A stretch of 64,000 nucleotides of DNA from Silurus meridionalis (lineage: Eukaryota > Chordata > Actinopteri > Siluriformes > Siluridae), in assembly GCF_014805685.1 (NCBI RefSeq), contig NC_060896.1, forward strand, positions 16,279,889 to 16,343,888, in the 5' to 3' direction. Shown here piece after piece: positions 49,114 to 60,345 of this stretch. Made by a program: the position numbers and the translations under genes. The notes beneath the pieces were generated by a model. It did no database searches. It saw nothing but the letters and a program-made list of their open reading frames with translations, and was not told the origin of the DNA. Within the stretch, counting starts at the first letter, position 1. Every line of letters starts with the position of its first letter.

Positions 49114-51865
49114 TCAGTTAAAATTAGAAAGTCTTTCTGGAACACATTGAGAGAGTATGCTTTGATGATAGATCAAAAACTTATCTCTGTGTGATGGCAT
49201 GAAACAATGTCCAATGGCCTGCTCTGTTTCCAAAATTCTTCTCTGGAAACGGTCCCTATCCCGAGCATGCTCCTCCCACGGCCCCTTGCGGCTTGCTTGA
49301 AGAGCAAATGACCAGGCTTTCATCTTGTGAATTTGTACAACTGAAGAGAATTTCACCTGGGAAAACAAACTTAATATTTATACATTGCCTTCAGTTCAAA
49401 AAGTAAAAATAACATAATAATTGACAATTAATTCAAGCACTAGCACGTTTTTGATTTGTTCATAAATTGTATGTGCTTCAATTTACATTAACTAACTAAT
49501 AAAGGCTGATGCAAAACAAGTAATTAATTAATCAGACCATCCAGTGAACATACAAAGTCTGCATACCCTTGTTAAAAATGTAGATTTTTCTGAAGTAAAA
49601 ATTATTTCACATTCCAATATGATTCTGAACACACAAAACCAAAACATAAAAGCAAATGGCTTCAAAGGTTCCGAATCAAGATGCTTTAACAAAGAATTAT
49701 TGTGTATTAGTGCACATACTTCAATATATATTATTTTATTTATTTATTTTTTCTGTTTTTTGCTTAACACCACAAAAACCCTTAACAGGGGTGTGTAGAC
49801 TTTGTACCTTGACATGCCATAGTTATTAAGCAAACAGAAAATAATTAACAAAAAAGAAACGTTAACCTATGCCATTATTTATGTACATAATTGCAAGCAG
49901 TTGTATAAATATTCTTCTAAATCTGCTATAAAATATAATATGATAAATAACTATATAAATATCCCTCTTATTATTATTCTTATTATTATTATGATTATTA
50001 CCTTTTTCACAGTAGAAATGTTTTTTGTCTTTGTCATGCTGGCATCAACAATCTTATTTATGGATCTTTTCCAGGGCACTTTCACCGGCTTTTCCACACA
50101 CAACTGAGGACACCGGTGACTGATAAGTTGCCTTTGCATCAAAAATGGCTTGGGATATCTAGTGCTTGTGTGTTCTCTGGATATTTTATGGCTTTTCTCC
50201 AGGCAGTCTCTAATTGTGTGTGCACTGTTGAGAGAAGCTCTAAAATTTAATGGGTGATAAGGGTCATCATCTCGGGACAGAGATTTCCACAATGCTTCTT
50301 CTTCGTCTTCTGAGTTGACAGTTTCTTTGTTTCCTTGCTCAATAGAATCTGAGCAACATGACACACTAGATAATGTTGATGTGATCTCATTTCTTTGCTG
50401 ACTTGATCCAGTTTGTGTTCTCCTAGCAATTGCACTGGAGATACATGCTGTGAAGTGAAGTGGGTGGTATGGATCATTGGAATATCTAAGAAGATCCCAT
50501 AGTCCATCACTATCTTCTCGCTCCATATCAATGGAGGAACTGTCTGAGCTGCCCCAACTAATCTCACTATCTGAACTTTGACTTTTGGACTTTAACCATG
50601 ACAAATTACATTTCAATCCTGCACAACAATCACATTGTTTCTGAATATCTTTACTATAAAGATACCGTACACATTCTTCATCTGCTTTACTATCTAAGTC
50701 TGCATTAAAATTCCAGTCAAAGCTGTGCTTCCATTCAAACTGCTCACCTACATACACATCATCTTTACTATTGAGACAGTCAGTTGCACAAGAAACCAGA
50801 TTGTCCACCAGGGAGCAGCAGAAATTGTCATTCACGTGATTGGACAGAACAGACCTGGAATGTGAGTTTAGGTTGAAAGGATCCTTGTTAAATCTTGACG
50901 AAGAACTCTGACCTGCCACTACAACATTTTTGTTGCTTTCAAACAGTGATGACAAGAGGAAACCTTCTGTATCATGATGAGCATTCGTCATGTGCTGAAT
51001 ATGTTCTCCTGTGTCATCTGTGATGCGCAGGTGAACTTCAAACCTGAACATCTGGAAAACTTGGCAACAAAGAACAGAGTTTGAAATAAGGACACTTTAT
51101 TTTACAGAACACATATCAGGGCCTTATTAAGATCAAATTATTTAATACATTTCAAATTAGACTTTTGTAAACAATTTATTAACTATTCTTTCCACGTATT
51201 GGTTCATAATAGGGGATCTGTATTAAAATAACTAATACATCCATTATAAGGTGTAATAAATGATTAAATGTCAGTCATGCATGCTGCTAAGCATATATTA
51301 TCTAATTGTAAATAGATCTAAATTCACAACTTATTAATGCATAATTATCTAAATGTATATCCATAGGTTCTAAATTGTGTCATGTGACGTCTACCTTGTG
51401 TTACGTTACTGTACAGACAAATATTTGAGTTGTCCTGTTTTTTTGGGGTTTTTTTTTTGGTGTCTACTCTTCCAGAAATGTTATTAAAATCGAAATGTTA
51501 TTATTATTAACATTATTATTATTAGTAGTAATAGTAACATTTCGTATTTTCTTAAAGCTATATTTTGTAGACTATATAAATAATAAATAAACAATTTCAT
51601 ATTTTACCTTTACTGGTTAAATAAAGAACCGGAAAAAAGACAAACAAAATCAGCAGCATACAGAGTTGTGTGTTTATGTAAGTATCCATCCGTCTATTAA
51701 TCGCCTACCTGCCATTACGCTGCAACAAATGACTTGAAGTATTAAGCGGAAGTTTTCCCATAGTACTATCAGAATCTGTCTGGTCCAGGGTAAAAGCACC
51801 ATTCCGCTGTGGCTGAAGAGCTGCATCGCGGTTCGCTCTCTTGCCCTTCCAAACATGCTTTCCAT
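49114..51865 (-). CDS. ppp1r15b: Protein phosphatase 1 regulatory subunit 15 (probably 15B/CReP), 3 coding exons
   Basis: Targets PP1 to phosphorylated eIF2alpha and so restores translation after stress; acts at the ER and cytosol. Exons read from the minus strand are 51865-51709, 51059-50002 and 49356-49114, predicted 485 residues. Introns are GT-AG (51708-51060, 50001-49357) and phases fit. A hydrophobic N-terminal segment (PWTRQILIVLWENFRLILQV, residues 26-45) fits ER association. The middle is acidic and Ser-rich with two repeats, LWDLLRYSNDPYHPLHF (239-255) and LWKSLSRDDDPYHPLNF (309-325). The PP1 docking motif KVKF (405-408) spans the last splice junction, and the conserved RKGPWEEHARDRDRF (428-442) contacts eIF2alpha/actin in the family. 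It could be the paralogue ppp1r15a; the N-terminal helix and double repeat favour 15B. The start ATG is the first in frame; residues 14 and 22 are alternatives. Confidence 0.85.
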
Positions 51866-51929
51866 CTTTTTCTCGGAGCATAAAATGGTCAGGTATTCTG
51901 AAAATCCTCCTCAGCAGAGCTTTCCACAC
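51705..51929 (-). promoter_or_regulatory. Upstream ATG frame overlapping the ppp1r15b start
   Basis: An ATG at 51929 opens a different frame that runs past the main start codon at 51865 and into exon 1 and the intron. PPP1R15 mRNAs are known to be controlled by upstream ORFs during eIF2alpha phosphorylation. Whether this ATG lies in the transcript is not shown by sequence alone. Confidence 0.4.
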
Positions 51930-51990
51930 AGCAGCTTATCGTTTGGCTTTGAATTTTCAAAAAGCTCATTATCTCTATCCAGTAAAAATG

Positions 51991-52023
51991 TTAATAACGT
52001 CGAGCATAAAATATATCATCCAT
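51991..52023 (-). promoter_or_regulatory. Short upstream ORF (10 codons plus stop)
   Basis: Minus-strand ATG at 52023 starts MDDIFYARRY followed by TAA, 126 bases before the candidate main start. Its position and size match a classic stress-responsive uORF; presence in the 5' UTR is assumed. Confidence 0.35.
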
Positions 52024-53194
52024 GTTTTTAAAGTGTTGTCCTTCACGACAAACAGCTTTATAAAGCAGTCACTCAGTACCGCCTCTTCCTGTACAGGGAT
52101 AATGCAGATGCATATAGGGACGCGTACCAGTTCCCAAGGGTACCCTCAGTTGCTCAAAAATGTGAATTATAATATGAAGCACACCGTATTCTGGCAACAT
52201 GTACAAAATATATAAACATAACAGCAAAGCTATGAATATCGTAATTAATGTTACATAAAAATGTGGCGTGGCTGCTGACACCTATGAGTGTAATGGCTGC
52301 CATAGAAAAACAATGGGAAAAAAAAAAAAACAGGAGTCCAGTGGAAAGAAGAGAAACTACAGATAAAATGCGTGGTTGACTTTCATGTAGGTTTGCAAAA
52401 TTGAAAGTGGTAGTTACGAAGTGTTTGCTCAGTAATGTCTGCTTTAACCGGGAAACTCATTCAATTAAACGGGGGCAAAATACCCTGATCCTCACTCGGT
52501 TTTTGTTTAACTTTAAACCAGAAGTTTTATTTGCATACTTACAATTATAAAAACAAAGACCATGTCCACAAGTTATAAGCAATGTGAGGGCACACCTGTT
52601 ATAAATCTTAACACCCCACTTGGTCTGATACTGTACTCTTTATCGCTATACAATTTTCAAATATTTTTTTAGTTTAAAGTACTTTACTGGTTTAATCAAC
52701 ATAATTTAATCAGCATCACTATATGCCATTAGTCTAAGAATAACTTTTCTTGCAACACGTGGCACCCTGATGGGCACAATTTTGAACAAAAACAAAATTG
52801 CGCACATTGCAATGAATTCACAAAAGTGTATCTTATTCATGGGCGTAAATCCCGGGGGGGGGACGGGGGGACGGGACGGAGGGGACATGTACAGCCCCCC
52901 CGCCCCATCCGAGGGTTGTCCCCCCCAAAAATATTATTTAAAAAATATCGCACTCTCTATTGTGAAAAATATATGTATGTATACCTAAATAATTGTGTAA
53001 GTAGAAAAAAAAAACTAACGCAAAAAATGCATTTAGAAACAGTTGAGTTCCCCCCTCCCCTTACTCACAGTGGTTTGACCCACTGCCTGTTTCCCAGTTA
53101 ATCTCACCTACTCTACACACACGAGTCAGGTGTGTGGCTGCGGCTCAATTAAATGTTCAACTTCATTAACCAGGGTATTTTATTCACTTTAAAT
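52024..53194. other. Upstream flank of ppp1r15b, no further gene
   Basis: Holds the putative promoter side of ppp1r15b and then intergenic DNA. A poly(A) run lies at 52319-52330 and a G/C-rich repeat at 52840-52930 (listed separately). No TATA box or CpG island stands out. Confidence 0.45.
52826..52935. repeat. G-rich/C-rich repeat (CATGGGCGTAAAT type)
   Basis: Starts CATGGGCGTAAATCCCGGGG, then four or more G-runs within 35 bases, followed by ACATGTACAGCCCCCCCGCC and later CCCCCCC. A diverged relative, CATGGGCGTAAATAGGGAGG, lies at 54894. This is likely an old dispersed repeat; the G-runs could form a quadruplex. Confidence 0.6.
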
Positions 53195-54308
53195 CAGGGG
53201 TGTCAAACTCAAATTCACAGTGGGCCAAAATGTAAAACTGGGACGAAATCGCGGGCCAAACTAAATATTTATTGAAAATTTGACTGCAATTGTGAATGTT
53301 TTCCGTCTCTCCAGATCTGTAATGTTGAACCTTTTCATATGGAAACAAACTTAGGTTTTGCATACATATTGAATCTGGAACAACCAAAGTTTCATATTAT
53401 AAAACACATGAGAAATTAAATTTGAAATAACACACACATCAGTGGTATTCGTTTCGGTATTATGTCTGTCTAGACCTAATTCCTTTTTAAAGTAAATCTT
53501 TCTTTACAGGGCAACAACACAACCAAAAATAATAATAATAATATTCATTTCCTTCAATAAAAAAAAAAAAAAAAAAAAAACAATCTTTCAACTATCAGTC
53601 CATGCCTTGGAGTAGAAAAAGTGCATAAAGCCATCATTCATTCAAGCTCAGTTTTTACACTCTGATTTACTCATACACATTGGTTCAAGCCAGTGTGCAT
53701 CAATGTCTGGGTTTAGGCTCTGAGCTGAGCATCATGTCTGGGTTGAGGGTCTGAGCTGAGGAAATCCTCAGGATTGAGTGAAGGTGTTCATCAGTGAGAC
53801 TCCTGAGTGGTGTTTTGTTCATCTTCATTAAAGAGAACAGTTACACACACAGATATGTGCTGGTGAACACAGAGGATTTGAGCAGCTTGGGCACGGAGTT
53901 GGAGCAGTGTGTCGGGGAGGAAACATGGAAACTGTGCAGCACACACAGGGTCGTACTTTGAAAAGAGCGTGTCTCTACACTGGAGTTCAATCGGCTCCAT
54001 TTGAAGGTTGGTTGGTGCGCTTTCCACGTCAACCACACACGGATTACTGAGCAGTTCAAATCTGCATTTCTGGGATTCAAAGTCAGTAAATCTCCGGGTA
54101 AATTCAGCACTGAGTACGCGGAGTTTTTCAGCGGTCTCGACTGACGCACCAACGCACTAACAAAGCATTCTGGGATTTGTAGTATTAGCGGTGTTTGCGC
54201 TATATACTGGCGGGCCAGCTCTAATACACATTTGATATGATCTCGCGGGCCAAATATAATTACACCGCGGGCCAGATTTGCCCTGCGGGCCTGAGTTTGA
54301 CACCCCTG
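53195..54308 (-). mobile_element. hAT element with transposase C-terminal remnant
   Basis: 1.1-kb element with inverted ends CAGGGGTGTCAAACTCAAAT and GCGGGCCTGAGTTTGACACC. The minus strand encodes the end of a hAT transposase of the GTF2IRD2-like group: IELQCRDTLFSKYD and FPCFLPDTLLQLRAQAAQIL (about 53980-53880). After a shift come MKMNKTPLRSLTDEHLHSIL and RISSAQTLNPD (to about 53705), the usual dimerisation tail. The rest of the transposase is deleted. No clear 8-bp target duplication. Confidence 0.78.
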
Positions 54309-55520
54309 ATCTAGCACATTGGTCTCATCTAGCAGAAATTATTCCATTGTTGTTTCTGATTAAGTAAATTTTTAACATAGAATGGTTATTGTGTGGCAAG
54401 CTGTTAATTCCTGTTTCCTTTTGTCATTATTATTTATACTGTGTGCGATGTGAGAATGAATGGACTTTTCTCTTTCCAGTTAAAGAGTTTGATTACCAGG
54501 CAATAGATACTTACAATACTGATGACAAGTTATTTTTTAGCACTAGGTATTCTTGTTGAAAACAAATATTGTAAACTCTAAAATGTACAGTCTTTGATGT
54601 AGCATGTGTAATAAGGTGTATATTAATGTTAAACAGCAATGTTTTTATTTTCCCAGTTAAATACTGTACAGTGGACAATTTCATGTACACCTGTTACAGT
54701 TTTATTGTTTTAATTGACTGCCTTACACTTGCTGTGTAATTTTTTTCTTGACACACCTGCAGTTGCCAGATGTAATGAATCAAATCTTTTAAAAAGAGCA
54801 TTTCTAAATTAAATTGTGTATCTGTTAGAAAAGGTATTTATTTATTTTTGTTTGTTTTTGCATCTACTCAAAGAACACTTTTAATAAGATCATGGGCGTA
54901 AATAGGGAGGGACAATAAATATAAAATTTCTCATGAGCAATTTTTGAAGGGGACACAAATAATACAGTCAAATTGTACTTAAAGACACAGTGTCCCCACA
55001 GTAAAAAACTTTGCTTTTATCATTATTGTAGCATGTAGACTGCGTCATTATGGTTATTTTCTCAGGTAAGTTTATAAGTTTTTCTCAGGTTCAATGACAA
55101 ATCAAAAAAAGGAATTTAAAAAAAAATAAAATTTTATTTAAAATTAATTAAGACACTTAAGAATAGAATAGAAATTGGTTATACAAAAAAATACAGTGGG
55201 GTCAGTTCAGACGTAGCACAGTGCTCATTTAGCAAATGCATAGCTAAACAATATGCTAATTGTTGCTGTTAATGTTAAGTTAACATTATGCCAAGTCGTC
55301 CCAAATAAAACACTGCATGGGAAACGGCTTTGGCGTGGTAGTGTCAGTGCACTATGCTACAAGCTATTGTAAACAAGCTAACGTTCACTAGATAAGTCAT
55401 ATTTTAATCGGTAATATAGCAGATCCATGGAAAATTACATCGGTAATCAGCATTTTTGCCGCAACTAATTTATGAATGAGTCTGCATCAACTACAATAAA
55501 GAGAATCACTTTATTTAAAG
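54309..55520. other. Stretch with no recognised gene
   Basis: Apart from the CATGGGCGTAAAT relative at 54894-54960, I see no gene or nameable repeat here. Confidence 0.5.
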
Positions 55521-55840
55521 CAGGGGTGTCAAACTCAGATTTGGAATTAGGGAATTAGGTCTATAGATAGAGAGAGACAGACATAATACCGAAACGAATA
55601 CCACTGATGTGTGTTTTATTTCAAATTTAATTTCTCATGTGTTTATAATATTAAACTTTGGTTGTTTCAGATTCAATATGTATGCAAAACTAACGTTTGT
55701 TTCCATATGAAAAGGTTCATCTGGAGAGACAGAAAACATGCACAATTGCAGTCAAACTTTCAATAAATATTGAGTTTGGCCTGCGATTTCATCCCAGTTT
55801 TTCATTTTGGCCCACTGTGAAGTTGAGTTTGACACCCCTG
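55521..55840 (+). mobile_element. hAT element, short deleted copy, opposite orientation
   Basis: 320 bp with ends CAGGGGTGTCAAACTCAGAT and GAGTTTGACACCCCTG. Its interior (AATACCGAAACGAATACCAC, GATTCAATATGTATGCAAAA, ATTTTGGCCCACTGTGA) is the reverse complement of the left part of the element at 53195. Internal deletion of the same family. Confidence 0.85.
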
Positions 55841-55987
55841 TCCTAGGGTCTAGGAACCCGCCATAAAAGAAAAATAAGATGATTTAGGTTAGGACATATT
55901 GCACATGCACATATTGACAAATTCAAAATTTGCCGCAGAATTAGCTCCGCTACGGTTTGAATTTGTTTCAGGCTCTACCTCTGGGAA

Positions 55988-56074
55988 ATGTTTAAGATAA
56001 TAATGCGCTTTTTCACTAAACATCGCAAACTACAGGAATCTGAGGATACTACAGAAGACATCAAGCTGACTAAG
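55988..56074 (+). other. Candidate small exon with GTACAT donor
   Basis: An ATG opens 29 codons of charged sequence (MRFFTKHRKLQESEDTTEDI near its start) ending at AAG before GTACAT. The style resembles the first residues of some hAT/zinc-finger-MYM proteins. No further exon found; weak. Confidence 0.18.
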
Positions 56075-56596
56075 GTACATGTTTCAAACATGTGAAGCAC
56101 ATTTTATAGTGACTGCGCATTTATTTTGTTAAATGTAGTTTTGAAGTTAAAACGTGCAGCATTTTGTACAGTCACATAACGACAGCTAAAGGGCTAAACA
56201 CTGAATGATAGTACATCTTGCCTGGCTAAGTAAACGGTCATTACATATTGAATCGTTTGGATTGTGAAAATATGCTACAAGTATAGACAGTTCTAGAGAG
56301 TAACAACCCTAAGTAATACAATATAGCAGCTAAGTCACAGTAAGTTATATAAATGTACGTTAACCTTTCCAGCTTAGCTTTTGAATTATTGTCTCAGTGG
56401 AACATATGTATGTAATGTGTGACTGCAATACAAAATCATAAATATTGTTCTTGGTTTTAGGCTGTGTGGAAAAACTGTGGAGCTCTACAGCAAAAAAGCA
56501 TGCCAAATGTGTGTAGCACAAATCAACTTTTTTGTTGTTATTATTTGTAGTAGTAGTTTAATCTTTATGCATGGGTCATGAGGGTGAGGGATTAGA

Positions 56597-56809
56597 GTAG
56601 GGCTGGGTATCGTTTTCAATACTACTTAGGCACTGACCGAATTGCTTTGAAACCAAAAAGTCTTGTTGTTTGATACCAAATGTAATACTTCAACATGCAG
56701 AATGCTTGATGCGCCTAAATCAATTGCTGGTGATTGGCTGTGGCGAGGCATCAAAGGGTATAAAAGTTTGAACATTTTGGAACCAGTATTGAAATCAAGG
56801 TATAACTAC
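56597..56809. mobile_element. hAT-like end fragment
   Basis: AGGGCTGGGTATCGTTTTCA matches the start of a common fish hAT repeat. The element is cut at about 56809 by RTE copy D. Confidence 0.4.
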
Positions 56810-56842
56810 TTCTTCTTCTTCTTCTTCTTTCGGCTGCTCCCA

Positions 56843-58297
56843 TTAGGGGTCGCCACAGGGGATCATCCTTCTCCATACCACCCTGTCCTCTACATCTGCC
56901 TCTTTCACACCAACTACATGCATGTCTTCCCTCACCACATCCATGAACCTCCTCCTTGGCCTTCCTCTTTTCCTCCTACCTGGTGGCTCCATCCTCAGCA
57001 TTCTTCTACCAATATAATTCATGTCCCTCCTCTGCACATGTCCAAACCATCTCAATCTCGCCTCCCTCACCTTGTCACCAAAACATCCTACATGGGCTGT
57101 TCCTCTAATAAAAACTCCGCTTCCTGTCTTTTACTCAATGCCACTGTCTCTAATCCATACAACATCGCAGGTCTCACCACAGTCCTATAAACTTTCCCTT
57201 TAATCCTTGCAGATACCCTACTATCACAAATCACCCTGTCACTCTTCTTCACCCACTCCACCCTGCCTGCACTCTTTTCTTCACTTCTCTAAACACACTC
57301 TCCATTACTTTGCACTGTTGACCCCAGATACCTGAACTCCTCCACCTTCTCCACCTCTTCTCCCTGCAACCGCACCACTCCAATGCCCTCGTTTTCATTT
57401 ACGCACATGTACTCTGTCGTACTCCTACTGACTTTCATTCCTCTTCTCTCCAGCGCATATCTCCACCTCTCCAGGCTCTTCTCAACCTGCTCACTACTCC
57501 CACCACAAATCACAATATCATCCGCAAACATCATAGTCCAGCGAGACTACTGTCTGACCTCATCTGTCAACCTGTCCATCACCACTGCAAACAGGAAAGG
57601 GCTCAGGGCCGATCCTTGATGCAGTCCAACCTTCATCCTAAACCAGTCTGTCTTTCCTACTGCACACTTCACTGCTGTCACACTGTCCTCATACATGTCC
57701 TGCACCACCCTCACATACTTCTCTGACACACCTGACTTCCTCATACAATACCACAACTCCTCTCTCGGCACCCTGTCGTACGCTTTCTCTAAATCCACAA
57801 ACACACAATGCAAGTCCTTCTGTCCTTCTCTATACTTCTCCATCAACATTCTCAAAACAAATAAGGCATCTGTGGTGCTCTTCCTCGGCATGAAACCATA
57901 CTGTTGCTCACAGATGGTCACCTCTTCTCTCAGCCTGGCTTCCACTACTCTTTCTCATAACTTCATGGTCTGACTGATCAACTTTAATCCCCTGTAGTTA
58001 CTGCAGGTCTGCACATCTCCCTTGTTCTTAAAGACCGGTACCAGCAAACTCCTCCTCCATTCCTCATGAAATCCTCTCACCTTCCAGAATCTTGTTAAAC
58101 AATCTGGTTAAAAACTCCACTGCCATCTCTCCTAAACATCTCCACGCTTCTACCGGTATGTCATCTGGTCCAACCGACTTTCCACTCTTCATCCTCTTAA
58201 TCGCTGCTCTCACTTCCTCCTTACTAATCCTATCCACATCCTGTTTCACTAACTCCACATCATCCAACCTTCTCTCTCTCTCTCTCATTTTCCTCAT
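56843..58297 (-). pseudogene. RTE reverse transcriptase and C-terminus (copy D)
   Basis: 58297-58064: RAAIKRMKSGKSVGPDDIPV. 57945-57547: QQYGFMPRKSTTDALFVLRM, VFVDLEKAYDRVPREELWYC, GLHQGSALSPFLFAVVMDRL. 57534-57289: MMFADDIVICGGSSEQVEKS and EFRYLGSTVQSNGE. 57070-56843: ARLRWFGHVQRRDMNY. The catalytic FADD is intact. Stops between blocks, including one just before the FADD box, and a deletion near 57110 prevent function. Confidence 0.88.
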
Positions 58298-58732
58298 TCA
58301 ATTGCTGTTTAAAATACTCCCTCCACCTTCACAACACACTCTCCTCACTAGTCAACACATTTCCATCTCCATCCTTTATTGCTCTAACTTGCAGTACATC
58401 CTTCCCAGCCCAGTCCCTCTGTCTGGCCAATCGGTACAAATCCTTTTCTCCTCCCTTAGTGTCCAACCTCTCATACAGCTCCTCATATGCCTTTTCCTTG
58501 GCTTTCCCCACATCCCTCTTTGCCTGCTGCTGCATATTTCCTTGTACTCCTGCCTACTTTTCTCATCACTCTCTCTATCCCACTTCTTTTTTGCCAATCT
58601 CTTTCTCCTTATGCTCTCCTGCACTTCCTCATTCCAACACCACGTCTCCTTGTCTTGCTTTCTATTTCCAGATGTCAAACCAAGTACTTTTCTAGATGCC
58701 TCCCTCATTACTCCTACTCCTGCAGTAGTTAC

Positions 58733-59590
58733 CTAATCATCCAACACCTCTTCACCACCACCAAGCCCCTGTCTGACCTCTTCCCAGAACCTCACACTAC
58801 ACTCTTCCTTCAGCTTCCACCATCTTATTCTTCTTTCAGTCCTCACGCTCCTCCTCTTCTTTGCCTCCAAAACCATTCTACAGACCACCATCCGATGCTG
58901 TCTAGCTACACTGTCCCCCGCCAACACCTTGTAGTCTCCAATCTCCTTCAGGTTGCATCTCCTGCATAGAACATAGTCCACCTGTGTGCAACTTCCTCCA
59001 CTCGTATAGGTCACCCTATGATCATCCTTCTTAATATATGTATTCACCACTGCCATTTCCATCCTTTTAGCAAAATCCACGGTGAGCTGCCCTTCCACAT
59101 TCCTCTCCTTAAGGTCATACCTACCCATCACATCCTCATCACCTCTGTTCCCCTTCACCTACATGCCCATTAAAATCTGCCCCAATCACCAATCGTTCTT
59201 TCCTAAGTACACTATCTACCACTTCATCTAATTCACACCAGAATCTTTCCTTCTCCTCTATCTCACAGCCGACTTGTGGAGCATAGGCACTGATGACATT
59301 TATCATCATCCCTTCAACTTCCAGCTTCACGTTCATCACCCTTTCAGAGACTCTTCACCTCCACTACACTCCTACTGTACTCTTCCTTCAGAATCACCCC
59401 TACACCATTTCTCTTTACATCCACACCATGATAGAACAGTTTAAACCCACCTCCAATGTTCCTGGCCTTACTCCCTTTCCACTTGGTCTTCTGAACACAC
59501 AACATGTCTACCTTTCTCCTCTCCATCATATCAGCTATCTCTCTCCCTTTACCAGTCATAGTACCAACCCAAACCTCCACTCTCCTACAC
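58733..59590 (-). pseudogene. RTE endonuclease (copy D)
   Basis: Frames 59580-59344, 59339-59139 and 59158-58733 cover the endonuclease. Pieces are REIADMMERRKVDMLCVQKT and KARNIGGGFKLFYHG, then INVISAYAPQVGCE, EKERFWCELDEVVDSVLRKE, RLVIGADFNGHVGEG, and TYTSGGSCTQVDYVLCRR. The AYAPQ, GADFNGH and DYVL motifs are the expected endonuclease signatures. Two shifts only, so it is less decayed than copy A. Confidence 0.85.
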
Positions 59591-60059
59591 TTCTCTACAC
59601 TTCTTTATTTCCTGCCGTCTCTGTAGATGTCTTCCTCCTCTCCTTTTCCTCCTTCGGCCAACAGTAGCCCAATTTCCACCGGTACCCTGTTGGCTAACGA
59701 TACCTGTGGCGGTCATTGTTAACTCAGGCCTCGACCGATCCGGTATGAAATTCTTATTTGCGATCCGCATATTTGATTTGGCACGTTTTACGCTGGATGC
59801 CCTTCCTAACGCAACCCTCTCCATTTATCCGGGCTTGGGACCGGCGCTAAGAGTGCACTGGCTTGTGCCCCCCTAATGGCTGGGTTAAGGTTTATATTTA
59901 TATAAACCTTATATATTTATATTTTTTTATATTAAAACCCAAACATTTTATCAATAAAACACTGCAGCAGACAATTCATTTAATTCATTTAATGAACGAG
60001 TTATGTTGAAACTGCCTTCTCACACAGAGCAATCTCCTGTACTAATCTAGTTTCCAAAG

Positions 60060-60345
60060 AGGCCACTCAACTAAGACTGTCCTGCTCTTGGTTATTAAAG
60101 CTCTTTGACTCCAGCAACTTTTAAGTTATCTGTGCTCGTTTTGCTGGATATTTTTTCGGCTTTTGGAACAGTTATCCACCTGATTATTCGTGTCTTTGGA
60201 ACCTCACTCCAGTTGTCCAAGTCTTACCTCTCAGGTATGTCCTTCAGGGTGTCAGGGTTAGGTTTGTACAGTAAGTTGCAACATGTTGTAACTGGGGTGC
60301 CTCTAGGTTCATTACTTAGAACATAACACTTCCCCTCTCCTTGTA
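60060..60345 (+). pseudogene. L2-type LINE reverse transcriptase fragment
   Basis: Plus-strand frame with SVLVLLDIFSAFGTV (first catalytic region, where LLDLSAAFDTV is usual), SYLSGMSFRVS and LQHVVTGVPLGSLL (the VTGVPQGS box). Order and wording fit L2-clade LINEs. The catalytic Asp of the first box is replaced by Gly. Only about 95 codons remain. Confidence 0.72.

Larger units (their letters stand above)
56812..59892 (-). mobile_element. RTE-type LINE, copy D, near full length
   Basis: Best complete copy. It has a (CTT)n tail at 56812-56830 and the GGGGTCGCCACAGGGGATCA 3' end. Coding blocks run back to about 59830, and the 5' block GGATGCCCTTCCTAACGCAA / CATTTATCCGGGCTTGGGAC / GAGTGCACTGGCTTGTGCCC ends near 59875-59892. 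It differs from copy A in having the 5' block in normal orientation and no internal palindrome. Inserted into a hAT-like fragment. Confidence 0.92.

Noticed and set aside
50247..50567. 106-codon ORF within ppp1r15b exon 2
   Set aside because: Overlapping frame of the real exon, with no independent support.
53841..54317. 158-codon minus-strand ORF in the hAT element
   Set aside because: It reads through the terminal repeat in a frame different from the recognisable hAT transposase tail; only the tail frame is supported.
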